The translations under genes and the position numbers were made by a program. Shown piece by piece: positions 41,689-52,094 of a stretch of 64,000 nucleotides of DNA; positions within the stretch are counted from its first letter, which is position 1; every line of letters starts with the position of its first letter. Source of the stretch: JANQPA01 sp964548175 (lineage in GTDB: Bacteria; Bacteroidota; Bacteroidia; Chitinophagales; Saprospiraceae); contig CAZJQS010000026.1 of the NCBI GenBank assembly GCA_964548175.1, forward strand, positions 1 to 64,000, in the 5' to 3' direction. The notes under the pieces are model-generated. The model was not told where the DNA came from, did no database searches, and worked only from the letters and a program-made list of their open reading frames with translations.

Positions 41689-44600
41689 ATGAAACACCGT
41701 CGCCTCAATTTGAAATCACCTACTTGCCTGTCCGAAAGCAGCTTTTTTTTGAGGCTCGGTTTGTTGTTATTGCTAACCGTTTTGGGATTCACCAGGATTC
41801 TGGCTCAGGAAAAAAATAAATTGGTTGAAACAGGACTTCCAAGAATTACCAATTACTATGCAGACGACTACAAAGCGGAGGCCGGTAACTGGAGCATTGT
41901 CCAGGATGATCAAGGCTTATTATACGTAGCCAATGACGGTGGTCTGCTTACTTTTGACGGCGCCGCCTGGCGTTTGTTTTCCGATCCTGTGGCCGGGCTT
42001 TCCCGCACCCTGACAAAAGACCGGCAGGGCAGAATCTGGGGAGGTAATATCGGTGACCTGGGATACTATGCTTATGATAGTATAGGGCAGATGGCGTTTG
42101 TTTCTATGAAGCACAGCATTCCGAAAGCCTACCGCAATTTTCAGGATGTTTGGATGGCTCATGCCATGGGAGACACCCTTATGTTTCTAACCACTTACCA
42201 GGTTTTTCAATATGTGCCTGCTCTGGATTCCATGAAGGTTTTCGAATCGGAAGGCGCCGGATTTCATACGGCAGCTTTTGTGAACGGAACGTACTTTATT
42301 AGAGAATGGGATGTGGGTTTAAAGCGCTTGGTGGGAGATCGACTGGTATTGGTTCCGGGAGGAGAAAGATTTAGAAGAACCCGAATATACAGTATTTTGC
42401 CTTTCGGCAAAGACAGGATGCTCGTTTGTACCCGGGAAGAAGGCCTGTTTATTTATGATGGACAAACATTCACTGCGTTTTCCTCGGAAGCGGACCCTTA
42501 TCTGAAAGCTACAGGTATTTATCATGCCTCAGCTTTACCCAATGGCTATTTCGCGCTGGCTACGCTTGGCAATGGGCTTTTGATCATCGATCAGCAGGGA
42601 AAGCTCATTAATCAACTGAATGTTTCTAATGGACTGGCTGATAATACAGCTTTTTTTACATTTGTCGACAAGGAAGGGGCTCTGTGGGCAGGATTGGAAA
42701 ATGGGCTAAGCCGGGTGGCGGTGAGTAGTCCGTTCACCTATTTCTGGGACAAAGAAAGTAATATCGGTGTTATTTACGACATCAAGAGATACCAGGGAGC
42801 GCTGTATATCGGTAGCTCAAGAGGCGTATCCCGGCTTGATCCCCTTAGCGGGCAGTTTGTACCAGTTGGAAGGCTGCGGGATCAGGTCCTTTCCCTGGAG
42901 ATCATCGGCGATCAGCTATACTGCGGCGGCTACGGTGGTCTTTTCCGTGTTCAGAATAACCTGCTGATCGCAGAAGAGGTGATCGCCGGTCGCAATGTTG
43001 ACGTGACCGCTTTGCTGCCATCCAAAAGAGATTCCAACCTCTTGTTTGCAGGACTCCAAAACGGCTTGTCGTGCTTGTATAAAACGCCCGACAGTCAATG
43101 GAAGGAAAAAGCCTACATCAAAGGCACAGAGGGAGAGGTTTTCAATATAGTGGAAGATAATAAGGGTAATCTGTGGTTGGGATATGCCAATGCGAATCTT
43201 CGAAGAGTACGGTTTCCCGAATGGCCCGACCTGGATAATGCCTTGGCCAAAACTTATTATCCCGGTGAAGGACTCTCGGAAGGGGGAAAGTTGATTTTTG
43301 AATTAGATGGCGCAATTTACGCTTCAAAAAATGGGACCTTTAAATGGAGGGAAAAAGAAGATCGATTTGAAACGGCGCCCTTTTTCGGGCAGAAAGATAT
43401 ACTGGAAGTAAATAAGCAGGGGGGGATTTGGCTGGCTAACAACCGGTTCTCCGGACTTTCACTGGCGTTACCCGATGAAAATGGCAACTACGTCATTCAA
43501 AAGGGGGATCTAACCCCTCTTGCAGACGCCATTATTTCCACCATTTACCAGGAAGCAAGCGGCATTGCCTGGATATCAACAGATGAAGGACTGGTAAAAT
43601 ACGACTCCTCAAAATCTAAGCCGGAAGCAGCCTTTCCAACGCTTATCCGAAAAATTACCATCGGCCAGGATTCTATAGTATACGCAGGCCATGCCGGTTT
43701 GCCGAAACTCATTATCGATTTTGCCTATAATAATCTCTCCTTCGAATTCGGCGCCCCTTCTTTTAGTAATCCAGAAAAAACCCAATATCAAACCTGGCTG
43801 GAAGGACGCGATAAAAAATGGTCCTCCTGGAGCACTAATCCAGTAAAAAATTATTTGAGCCTCAAAGAAGGAAAATATAAACTTCGGGTAAGAGCACAGG
43901 ACATCCACGGGCAAATTGGGGAGGAGGCCGTTTTTCAGTTCGTGATCCCTTCTCCATGGTATCGGCAATGGTGGGCCTATGTTTCGTACATCCTGGCGGC
44001 GCTGGTACTGGTCTATCTGCTTGTTCGCTGGCGAACCATTCAGCTGCGGAAAAGTCAGGAAAAACTGGAAGCGCTGGTCCAGGAAAGAACCCGGGAATTA
44101 AGTATTGTCAACCAGGTGAGCAGAGCCTTGTCCGAACAACTCGACAGGCAGGAATTGATCAGATTGGTAGGCGATCAGATCAGGGATCTTTTCGAGGCGA
44201 ACATCGTGTATGTGGGCTTACTTGATGAATCCAGGCAAACCATATTTTTCCCTTACCAGCATGGAGATTCCATCCCCCCGCTTCCATTGGGAGAAGGATT
44301 GACTTCCAATATCATCCTAAATAAAGAACCTGTATTAATTAACCGGGAAATAGACAAGCGATACGAGGAACTCGGGATCAGCCAGAAAGGGAAATTGGCA
44401 GCTTCCTACCTTGGCGTTCCCATCCCTTCCGGTAACAAGGTGATCGGCGTGCTGAGCGTGCAAAGCACAGAACATGAAAACCGTTTCGATGAAAATGACC
44501 AGAACCTACTGACTACAATGGCTGCTCACGTAGGGATCGCTTTCCACAATGCCAAGTTATTTGAAGATACCCGACTGGCCAAGGCAGCAGCAGAAGCCGC

Positions 44601-46044
44601 CAACGAAGCCAAAAGTAGCTTCTTATCCACGGTAAGCCATGAACTTAGAACGCCGTTAACTTCCATCCTGGGATTTGCCAAGATCATCCAAAAGCGTCTT
44701 AATGATCGCATCTTTCCCAACCTTCCAACCGAAAAAGAAAAAGTAGCTCGATCTGTTCAGCAGATAAAAGAGAACTTGCTCATTGTCATTTCCGAAGGGG
44801 AGCGGTTGACTACCCTGATCAATGACGTGCTGGACCTGGCTAAAATCGAAGCCGGAAAGGTGGAGTGGCAGATGGAAAAACTATCTGTAGCAGATGTGAT
44901 TAAACAAGCAAAAGGTGCTACTGCTGCGCTGTTCCAGGAAAAAAGACTAAGTTATACTGAGGAAATAGCAGATGACCTTCCCGAGATCATCGGTGATCGG
45001 GATAAGATCATACAGGTCCTGATCAACTTGTTATCCAATGCCGTTAAATTTACAAAACAAGGAGGAGTTCTGATCAGGGCGCAACAAACCGAAGAAGGCG
45101 TCGAGGTACAGGTATCGGATACGGGGATCGGCATTGCAGCAGAAGATATGCTCAAAGTGTTCGATAAATTTCGCCAGGTTGGAGATACACTGACCGATAA
45201 GCCTAAGGGAACAGGCCTGGGACTCCCCATTAGTAAAGAAATTATAGAGCAACACGGCGGCCGGCTTTGGGCAGTGAGCGAATTAGGAAAAGGGAGCACC
45301 TTCTCTTTCCTGCTGCCCCTTTCTCCATCTCAAAAGGGAAAAGCCCGAAAATTACATTTAGAAGCACTGATCGACCAATTGAAAAAACAGGTTCCGATCA
45401 GTTACGTCTCAGAAAAAGCACGATCGGAACAAATCGTACTCGTCGTGGATGATGAAGCTTCGATCCGTGAACTGCTCCGCCAGGAATTGTCTGAATTTGG
45501 CTACCAGGTCAAAACGGCTGAAAGTGGGAAAAAAGCACTAAGCATGATCCGAAACCACCGTCCGGATATCATCATCCTCGATGTGATGATGCCCGAAATG
45601 AATGGTTTCGACCTGGCCGCCATACTGAAAAATGACCCCAATACGATGGATATTCCCATCTTGATTTTATCCATCATAAAAGATAAGGAAAGAGGCTATC
45701 GCATCGGCGTAGATCGATACCTCACCAAACCTATAGATACCGATGTCCTCTTTGCAGAAGTCGAACAATTATTGCATCAGGGGGTATCTTCGAAAAAAGT
45801 ATTGGTGGTGGACGAAAACTTGACCACCATTAATACCCTGACGGAAGTGCTCTCTGCCCGTGGATATCAGGTCGCGGAATCAGAAGGTCATGATCTTATG
45901 GAAAAAGCCAGGAACGTACTTCCCGATATCATCATTCTGAATTCTGAACTGGACGGCAAGGAAGAGATTGTAAAAAGCCTCCGGTTTGAAAAGGGATTAG
46001 AGAATGTTTTGTTACTTTTTTCCAATGTTAGGGCGGCTGATTAA
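41689..46044 (+). CDS. Propeller-type hybrid sensor histidine kinase with two receiver domains
   Basis: A 1451-residue transmembrane sensor. In order: signal segment (LLLLTVLGFTRILA), periplasmic two-component beta-propeller (~40-660), Y_Y_Y domain (FEFGAPSFSNPEKTQYQTWL), a membrane segment (WWAYVSYILAALVLVYLLV), GAF (~820-950), HisKA with His984 in SHELRTPLTS, HATPase (DTGIGIAAED, GTGLGLPISK), receiver 1 with Asp1298 in IIILDVMMPEM, and a final receiver. Receiver 2 reads IIILNSELDG, with Asn in place of the phosphoacceptor, and it is truncated at the C-terminus. Unlike HTCS sensors of polysaccharide loci there is no AraC DNA-binding end, so output must pass to partners such as the next gene. 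Confidence 0.9.
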   Translation: MKHRRLNLKSPTCLSESSFFLRLGLLLLLTVLGFTRILAQEKNKLVETGLPRITNYYADDYKAEAGNWSIVQDDQGLLYVANDGGLLTFDGAAWRLFSDPVAGLSRTLTKDRQGRIWGGNIGDLGYYAYDSIGQMAFVSMKHSIPKAYRNFQDVWMAHAMGDTLMFLTTYQVFQYVPALDSMKVFESEGAGFHTAAFVNGTYFIREWDVGLKRLVGDRLVLVPGGERFRRTRIYSILPFGKDRMLVCTREEGLFIYDGQTFTAFSSEADPYLKATGIYHASALPNGYFALATLGNGLLIIDQQGKLINQLNVSNGLADNTAFFTFVDKEGALWAGLENGLSRVAVSSPFTYFWDKESNIGVIYDIKRYQGALYIGSSRGVSRLDPLSGQFVPVGRLRDQVLSLEIIGDQLYCGGYGGLFRVQNNLLIAEEVIAGRNVDVTALLPSKRDSNLLFAGLQNGLSCLYKTPDSQWKEKAYIKGTEGEVFNIVEDNKGNLWLGYANANLRRVRFPEWPDLDNALAKTYYPGEGLSEGGKLIFELDGAIYASKNGTFKWREKEDRFETAPFFGQKDILEVNKQGGIWLANNRFSGLSLALPDENGNYVIQKGDLTPLADAIISTIYQEASGIAWISTDEGLVKYDSSKSKPEAAFPTLIRKITIGQDSIVYAGHAGLPKLIIDFAYNNLSFEFGAPSFSNPEKTQYQTWLEGRDKKWSSWSTNPVKNYLSLKEGKYKLRVRAQDIHGQIGEEAVFQFVIPSPWYRQWWAYVSYILAALVLVYLLVRWRTIQLRKSQEKLEALVQERTRELSIVNQVSRALSEQLDRQELIRLVGDQIRDLFEANIVYVGLLDESRQTIFFPYQHGDSIPPLPLGEGLTSNIILNKEPVLINREIDKRYEELGISQKGKLAASYLGVPIPSGNKVIGVLSVQSTEHENRFDENDQNLLTTMAAHVGIAFHNAKLFEDTRLAKAAAEAANEAKSSFLSTVSHELRTPLTSILGFAKIIQKRLNDRIFPNLPTEKEKVARSVQQIKENLLIVISEGERLTTLINDVLDLAKIEAGKVEWQMEKLSVADVIKQAKGATAALFQEKRLSYTEEIADDLPEIIGDRDKIIQVLINLLSNAVKFTKQGGVLIRAQQTEEGVEVQVSDTGIGIAAEDMLKVFDKFRQVGDTLTDKPKGTGLGLPISKEIIEQHGGRLWAVSELGKGSTFSFLLPLSPSQKGKARKLHLEALIDQLKKQVPISYVSEKARSEQIVLVVDDEASIRELLRQELSEFGYQVKTAESGKKALSMIRNHRPDIIILDVMMPEMNGFDLAAILKNDPNTMDIPILILSIIKDKERGYRIGVDRYLTKPIDTDVLFAEVEQLLHQGVSSKKVLVVDENLTTINTLTEVLSARGYQVAESEGHDLMEKARNVLPDIIILNSELDGKEEIVKSLRFEKGLENVLLLFSNVRAAD

Positions 46045-46101
46045 GACCATGATCGGTTGAGATGACCATAATTTTCAATTACAAACAATGAACACATAAA
46101 C

Positions 46102-46479
46102 ATGCATCCTAAAATTCTTATAATAGATGATGAGATCCACATCAGAGCACTTATCGAACAAACCCTTGAAGAACTGGAAGACGATGGCGTTGAACTGCTC
46201 AGCGCTGCTGATGGAGAAGAGGGGCTTACGCTCATTAAGCAGGAGCAGCCGCAGCTGGTTTTTTTGGACGTCATGATGCCGAAAAAGAACGGATTTGAGG
46301 TTTGTCATGAAGTCAAGATAAAGCTAGGTATGAAAGATGTTTATATTGTAATGCTGACCGCTAAAGGGCAGGAATTTGACCGGCAGAAAGGAGAAGAATT
46401 AGGAGCGGATATTTACATGACCAAGCCATTTGATCCCGATACCCTGCTGGATAAAGCCCGGGAAGTATTGAATTTATAA
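46102..46479 (+). CDS. Single-domain response regulator
   Basis: A 125-residue CheY-like receiver with no output domain. ILIIDDEIHI gives the acidic pocket, LVFLDVMMPKKNG holds the phosphoacceptor Asp and YMTKPF the conserved Lys. It sits between the two hybrid kinases, 2 bases from the second one, and is the likely phosphorelay link between them or to a distant target. Confidence 0.92.
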   Translation: MHPKILIIDDEIHIRALIEQTLEELEDDGVELLSAADGEEGLTLIKQEQPQLVFLDVMMPKKNGFEVCHEVKIKLGMKDVYIVMLTAKGQEFDRQKGEELGADIYMTKPFDPDTLLDKAREVLNL

Positions 46480-46481
46480 CT

Positions 46482-49337
46482 ATGAACACCATAAAATTAA
46501 AAAGCATACTTGGGAAACGGAAAAATGAGCGGGCCGTACTCCAACGATGGCTGGACGTACTGGAGGGACCTCTGGGCGTTTTTGACCTTGAAGGTGATCT
46601 GATGCTCGGCTCTGAAACGAAGGGTAGAGTGAGTGAGGATATCTATTACAATAAACAAAAGGTCGGCTTTGTTAAGGGCCCCGGGGACTCCGTGGTTCTT
46701 TTGAAAAATATGCTCGAACTTTTACTGAAAAAAGATGGCGAGCGAAAAGAAATCGGCAATGAAGTGCTTCAATTGTACCGTGAAGTCAACCTCATTTACA
46801 GCTTTTCCGAAGAACTAGCCAAAACCATCAAACCCAAAAAGATTGCCAAAACCGCTCTAAGCCAGGCCCAACAACTCATAAAGGCGGACGTCGGCTGGTT
46901 GTTGTTGTTCGAGGAAAACGAAACAGCACTCACCGTTCTGGCTTCGCTAGGGAAAGAAGTAGATTCCGAAAAATTGGATGAGCGGGATGATAAAATCATC
47001 AGAAGCATCCTTAGTGAAGGTAAAGCTGATATCATCAGCGACACTTCTGAAGACAAACGAACCAAAGATGAGCATTTTACCTTAAGCTCGCTGATGTTTG
47101 CACCTATGCAAATCCGCGAGCGCATCATCGGCCTGATCATTATAGGCACACTGGAAAGGACGGAATATGTAGCCAACGAACTTAAGTTGCTCAGTACCCT
47201 GGCTTTACAAACCGCTTCCGCCGTACAAAGCGCCCTGCTGTACGAAAAAAACATCAATGAGGCCAGAGAAAGGGAAGCCTCGCTAAGGCGAATCGACCGG
47301 CTGAAGGACCAGTTCCTGGCCAATACATCCCATGAACTGAGAACGCCTTTGAACGGCATCATCGGTTTATCAGAGGCCCTACGCGATCAATTAGAGAATG
47401 CAGAGCAGAAAGAAGACCTGGATATGATCATCGTTTCAGGTAAGAGATTACGCAATCTGGTGAATGATATTCTGGATTTCTCTAAACTCAAAGAACAGGA
47501 AATTCAATTACAGAGCAAGCCGATTGACGTCAGAACGGTTACGGACGTCGTCTTTCGTTTGCTTCGTCCTTTAATCAACGGTAAAAAGCTGGAACTGGAA
47601 GCTGCTTTCCCTAAAAATACGCCGCATGTAAATGCTGATGAAGACCGGCTGCAGCAAATCTTGTATAATCTTGTGGGTAATGCTATTAAATTTACGGAGG
47701 AAGGAGTCATCAGGGTTTCCGCAAAAAAGAAAGCCTCTTTACTGGAAATTGAGGTCAAAGATTCCGGTATCGGCATTCCGAATGATAAGCAAGCCATTAT
47801 ATTCGAAGCTTTCGAACAGGCGGACGGCTCCATAGAACGCCATTTTGGCGGCACGGGACTGGGGCTCAGTATCACGCGTAAACTGGTGGAACTGCACGGA
47901 GGGGATATTTCGGTAGCATCAAAATTAGGTGAGGGATCCAGCTTCTTTTTTACGCTTCCCATTGCAAAAGAAGGGAATTTAGCTGAACAATCCAGGTCGT
48001 TGTTCACTAAACGACTCCAGGAAGAGCTCTATGCCGAGCAGCCTGACGAATTGTTGCTTGCCGAAAATACGGCTCCGGCAATGGAGGGAACAGCCATTGC
48101 ACACATACTGGCCGTTGATGATGAAGCCATTAACCAGAAAGTGCTGCAAAAGCACCTGTCCAAAGAGCAATATAGGATTACCAGTGCTATGGACGGAATC
48201 TCCGCCCTTAAAGCGATTGATTCAGGCGAAAAGTTTGATCTGGTGCTGCTGGATGTGATGATGCCCCGAATGTCCGGCTATGAGGTTTGTCAGAAAATCA
48301 GAGAAAAATACCTGCCTTCTGAGCTCCCGATCATATTGGTAACCGCCAAGAATCAGGTGGAAGATCTGGTGCATGGATTGTCCGTGGGAGCTAATGACTA
48401 CCTCGCCAAACCGTATAGTAAAGCCGAATTCCTGGCCCGTATTCGGGCTCACCTGAGCCTGCATCGCATTCACACCGCCACCGGGAAATTCGTGCCTTAT
48501 GACCTGATTAAAGTGCTCGGGCGGGAATCCATACTAGACGTAATGCTGGGCGATCAGGTGGAAAAGGAAGTGACGGTGTTGTTTTCTGACATCCGCAGTT
48601 ATACCACCCTTTCTGAAACTATGACGCCTGAAGAGAACTTTAAGTTTCTCAATAGCTATATCGGTAAGGTCGGCCCGGTGATCGATGACAACGAGGGCTT
48701 TATCATCCGGTTTTTGGGCGATGGTATTTTAGCCTTGTTTTTAAGATCGATAGCTGACGCTATAAAGGCGGGGATTGACATGCAGAAAGTTATTCAACTG
48801 TACAATGCCGAACGAATTGAGAAAGAAAGACCCCCCATTAAAGTAGGTATCGGTATGCATAAAGGCCCACTGATCATGGGAATTATGGGCAATGAAAGCC
48901 GCCTGGAGGCCAACCTGGTGTCCGATACGGTAAATGCAGCCTCCAGAATGGAAGGTCTGACTAAATACTACGGTTCCTCCCTCATCATAACAGAATCTAT
49001 GCTTAATCAGGTTGATGATCCTGCCTTCTTTGAGTATCGCTCACTCGGGAAGGTGCAAGTGAAAGGAAAAAACCAGGCCATTGAGATTTTCGACGTTTTT
49101 GAGGCGGATACTCCGGAAGTTTTTTACAAAAAACAACAAACAAAAGCCATTTTTGAGTCTGGTTTGAAAAAATACTACCAGCGACAATTTGAAGAGGCAA
49201 CCTCCTGCTTCGCTCAGGTGCTGAGTAAACATCCGGAAGATAAAGCGGCTCAGATTTATCTAAGTAATGCCGTGCGATACCATACCTCCGGAGTAAGAGC
49301 TGATTGGGAAGGAATAGAGGTGATGGAATTTAAATAG
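46482..49337 (+). CDS. GAF-histidine kinase-receiver-class III nucleotide cyclase fusion
   Basis: A 951-residue cytoplasmic fusion: GAF (~125-265), HisKA with His284 in TSHELRTPLNG, HATPase (GTGLGLSITR), receiver with Asp591 in LVLLDVMMPRM, class III cyclase (~690-870) and TPR-like helices at the end. The cyclase keeps both metal Asp residues, Asp703 in VLFSDIRSYT and Asp747 in RFLGDGILALF. The base-specifying Lys of adenylate cyclases is Arg here (GFIIRFLGDG), and the second specificity region reads RLEANLVSDTVN, so the nucleotide made is uncertain. It is 27 bases ahead of the Pycsar-effector-like gene. Phosphorylation probably gates cyclic-nucleotide synthesis. Confidence 0.9.
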   Translation: MNTIKLKSILGKRKNERAVLQRWLDVLEGPLGVFDLEGDLMLGSETKGRVSEDIYYNKQKVGFVKGPGDSVVLLKNMLELLLKKDGERKEIGNEVLQLYREVNLIYSFSEELAKTIKPKKIAKTALSQAQQLIKADVGWLLLFEENETALTVLASLGKEVDSEKLDERDDKIIRSILSEGKADIISDTSEDKRTKDEHFTLSSLMFAPMQIRERIIGLIIIGTLERTEYVANELKLLSTLALQTASAVQSALLYEKNINEAREREASLRRIDRLKDQFLANTSHELRTPLNGIIGLSEALRDQLENAEQKEDLDMIIVSGKRLRNLVNDILDFSKLKEQEIQLQSKPIDVRTVTDVVFRLLRPLINGKKLELEAAFPKNTPHVNADEDRLQQILYNLVGNAIKFTEEGVIRVSAKKKASLLEIEVKDSGIGIPNDKQAIIFEAFEQADGSIERHFGGTGLGLSITRKLVELHGGDISVASKLGEGSSFFFTLPIAKEGNLAEQSRSLFTKRLQEELYAEQPDELLLAENTAPAMEGTAIAHILAVDDEAINQKVLQKHLSKEQYRITSAMDGISALKAIDSGEKFDLVLLDVMMPRMSGYEVCQKIREKYLPSELPIILVTAKNQVEDLVHGLSVGANDYLAKPYSKAEFLARIRAHLSLHRIHTATGKFVPYDLIKVLGRESILDVMLGDQVEKEVTVLFSDIRSYTTLSETMTPEENFKFLNSYIGKVGPVIDDNEGFIIRFLGDGILALFLRSIADAIKAGIDMQKVIQLYNAERIEKERPPIKVGIGMHKGPLIMGIMGNESRLEANLVSDTVNAASRMEGLTKYYGSSLIITESMLNQVDDPAFFEYRSLGKVQVKGKNQAIEIFDVFEADTPEVFYKKQQTKAIFESGLKKYYQRQFEEATSCFAQVLSKHPEDKAAQIYLSNAVRYHTSGVRADWEGIEVMEFK

Positions 49338-49364
49338 TGTTTTTTTAACTCAACAACTATAACA

Positions 49365-49865
49365 ATGGACGAAAAACTCGAATTCTACTGGTATTCCCTG
49401 AATAAGATCATGGACCACATACGGTTTTCGGACGCCAAAGCCGCCTTGTTTTTGTCCATCTACGGCATTTTGATCAGTATATTTTTTTCCCAATCAGATC
49501 ATGTCTGGTTAGATATTCTTGAGGGCTCCAGCATAAAACAATTCCTGTTGATTCTGACGGGCATCTTTTCGGTCATTTCCATTTATTTTGCTTTTAATGC
49601 CGTAAATCCGCGATTAAAGAACCCAACTTCCACCTCCATAGTTTATTTTGGAGATATTCATAAAAAATTCAGTACGCCGGAAGAATACTATGAATTTGGA
49701 CAAAAACGGTTTCAAGACCCGGACGAAGTATTTCGCGATCTATCGGATCAGGTGTATGTTAATTCCACCATTGCTTATAAAAAGTTCTTTAACGTATCCT
49801 GGGCGCTTCGCTTTTTTGTTTTGAGCATTATGACTTTTTTGGTTGCCAACTTATTTTCGCTTTGA
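49365..49865 (+). CDS. Small membrane protein resembling Pycsar effectors (PycTM-type)
   Basis: A 166-residue protein with membrane segments at about 27-42, 58-80 and 148-165. The family layout of the Pycsar effector domain is visible: N-terminal helix then SDAKAALFLSIYGILIS (Asp23, Lys25), NPRLK after the second segment, VYFGDI at ~93-98, EEYYEF, and a Tyr/Lys helix (QVYVNSTIAYKK). PycTM proteins are membrane effectors activated by cyclic pyrimidine nucleotides in phage defence. Here it directly follows a cyclase gene, supporting a cyclase-effector pair. The cyclase is not a typical stand-alone PycC, so a signalling rather than defence role is possible. Confidence 0.65.
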   Translation: MDEKLEFYWYSLNKIMDHIRFSDAKAALFLSIYGILISIFFSQSDHVWLDILEGSSIKQFLLILTGIFSVISIYFAFNAVNPRLKNPTSTSIVYFGDIHKKFSTPEEYYEFGQKRFQDPDEVFRDLSDQVYVNSTIAYKKFFNVSWALRFFVLSIMTFLVANLFSL

Positions 49866-50092
49866 GCCCTCAATAGGAATCTGCGGGCGGCTGGAAACAT
49901 CTGGAAAAATGTGACCTAAAGTTTCGAAAGCCAAAAAGTATGCCCTATTTTTATATTCTAAGCTTTTGTTTAAGCCCCTGTCGACAAAATACCAGAACAA
50001 ATGCAGATCAGTCATTTGTTTTATAGTTCCAATTAAATGGAAAAGCCGGATCAAGCTTCAAAATCGATCAACACGCTTTAAGAAAATGGAAT

Positions 50093-50929
50093 ATGAGTGA
50101 AAGCCAACATATCAAGGACACCAAAGCTTATTTCAACAGTACTGCTGCACAAGCTTTTCATCAATTGGTATGGGGAGGAGACGATATTCACGTAGGGCTG
50201 TACGCTGACTCCTCACTGACGATTAGGGCGGCCAGTAGGGAAACAGTAAAAAAAATGGTGGCTATGCTTCCTTCTTCAGTTGACGGCAACACCCGCATAT
50301 TGGATATCGGCGCGGGATATGGAGGAGCGGCCCGTTATGTGAGCTGGCACTATGGCTGTAAGGTCATTTGTTTCGATATCAGTGAAAAGCAAAATGAATA
50401 CAATCTCATAAAAGTGAACGCTCTGGGCCTGGATCAACTCATCACGGTGGAAGAAGGGAATTTTCAGGACCTGCCCTTTGAGGAGGATGCATTCGATATT
50501 GTCTGGAGTAATGATGCGCTTTTATTTAGCGAAAACCGGGAAAAAGTGCTGGAAGAGGTGCGTGGCGTATTAAGGCCCGGGGGTTGGTTGATCTTTTCCG
50601 ATGTCCTGCACGGAGAAAATGCAGCCCGGGGCTCCATCAAACCCCTGCTGGAACAACTGCCTGTCGAGTCGTTGAGCACCGCCAAAGATTACCAGCAGAT
50701 GCTGGACAAACTGGGCTTTGCAGAAGAAGAAGTCCTCGAGATGCCACAGCATCTTCACACCCATTACACTCGCATACAGAAAGCTTTTAAAACCGATAAA
50801 AAACTGCTGATCGATAAAACAGGAGAGGATTTTTACAAAAAGACCTTAAAGACGCTTAACCTTTGGGTGCGTGGCGCCAAGAAGGGGTATTTGAACTGGG
50901 GCATCTTTTTGTTTAAGAATGGGGGGTGA
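50093..50929 (+). CDS. Glycine/sarcosine/dimethylglycine-type N-methyltransferase
   Basis: A 278-residue SAM-dependent methyltransferase. The start (NSTAAQAFHQLVWGGDDIHV) and ILDIGAGYGGAARYVSWHYG, DAFDIVWSNDALL and the final GYLNWGIFLFK closely follow sarcosine/dimethylglycine N-methyltransferases, which make the osmolyte glycine betaine from glycine. No companion glycine N-methyltransferase is adjacent, so the substrate may differ. It is monocistronic, convergent with the decayed GH97 gene. Confidence 0.82.
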   Translation: MSESQHIKDTKAYFNSTAAQAFHQLVWGGDDIHVGLYADSSLTIRAASRETVKKMVAMLPSSVDGNTRILDIGAGYGGAARYVSWHYGCKVICFDISEKQNEYNLIKVNALGLDQLITVEEGNFQDLPFEEDAFDIVWSNDALLFSENREKVLEEVRGVLRPGGWLIFSDVLHGENAARGSIKPLLEQLPVESLSTAKDYQQMLDKLGFAEEEVLEMPQHLHTHYTRIQKAFKTDKKLLIDKTGEDFYKKTLKTLNLWVRGAKKGYLNWGIFLFKNGG

Positions 50930-51096
50930 GGAGTTCAGCATCGCGGCTTCGTAGAGATTCGGACGTGCTTTTCCCGGCCGGGGCCTGACGGCTGAAAATA
51001 GCTTGGCTTCCGTAGCAGAACGATTGCAAAAACAACGGCCGCAGTGGAAGAACCAGAACGACCTCCCCTTTCCGGAAGAACCCTTCAGCTGTTTCC

Positions 51097-52094
51097 TCAT
51101 CGTTTGCTGATTCTTGCAGCAAACCCTCCTCCCTTTGCCATCCTGATGCTAATAGTGCTACCCGCACTAACCATCTCACTCTTCTTCTGATAATCTTCCG
51201 CCCATTTTTCCGCATTAGGGCCATCCTGGAATGACAGCATGTGATAATTGCCGTTATTTGATTGGCAGCCAGGTCGCGGTCATTTTCCGCCACCACGACG
51301 ACTCGCCAGGGAAAGGAGCGCGACCCCGCCGTCTCTGCGATCACGTCCTTGCGGGTAACGGGAAAATAGGAGCGCTTATCTTTCAGATCACCCGATGGCT
51401 TGACTTCGTAAGTGACCGGAACCTGAATATGTTGGCCTTTGATCATAGAAGATCCTGTGCCGGACAGATAAAGGCCTGGATAATCCTGCAGATCGGCTTC
51501 GGTAAGGAAAAGCCTGATCGGCCCGGGGCCGAAGACCAGCATGGAAGAAGAGCTGAGCTCGCCGGCTTTAAATTCACTCGCTTTGATGTGTTGGTATTCC
51601 GGTTCCTGATGAGAAAGGAAGCTGGTTTCCACAGGTCTGATGAGCTCAAAGTCTTCGGCCAGGTTGAATTGAACGGTCTCTTCCTTTACCTTGATTGGAT
51701 CGGGGAACTGGGTGACAAAACGATAGGCCATGCCGTCATCGTACAGGCGGAAGATCAGTTGGAAATTATGGTCAAACGTCAGCGTCAATTGATTATAGTT
51801 TTCCGGTATGATCTTATTTTTCTCCGGGATGACCGCCTCAATGGTCGAGCGCACTTCCGTGAATTGCCGGTCGGAAAGCTGAGCATTTTGTCCCAGAATG
51901 GTTCCATCCTCCAAGGTCAGCGCTATTTCCGAGGGGTCCATGAGGGGCTGCGCCTGATAATCCAGGCGATACAGGATATTGTCATTGATGGAGATACTGA
52001 GTTGCAGGTTTTGGTTTGGAGAAGCGAGTTGCAGGTTTTGGGAAAGGAGAAAGCCGGGATAAAAAAATAGTACGAGCGTGATGATGGGTTTCAT
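51097..52094 (-). pseudogene. GH97 alpha-glucosidase remnant with catalytic barrel deleted
   Basis: The N-terminal part is an intact GH97 signal (LVLFFYPGFLLSQ) and beta-sandwich (LQLASPNQNLQLSISINDN, YDDGMAYRFVTQFP), running to WRVVVVAENDRDLAANQ. The sequence then changes frame near 51235 and continues with a GH97 C-terminal end, DGPNAEKWAEDYQKKSEMV and ISIRMAKGGGFAARI, stopping at 51097. The ~400-residue catalytic barrel between them is missing. Reading straight on gives an unrelated Arg-rich tail to 50913. This is gene decay or an assembly deletion. Confidence 0.85.

Noticed and set aside
46482..49337. Diguanylate cyclase output
   Set aside because: There is no GG(D/E)EF motif. The C-terminal catalytic domain has the FSDI and LGDG metal sites of class III cyclases.
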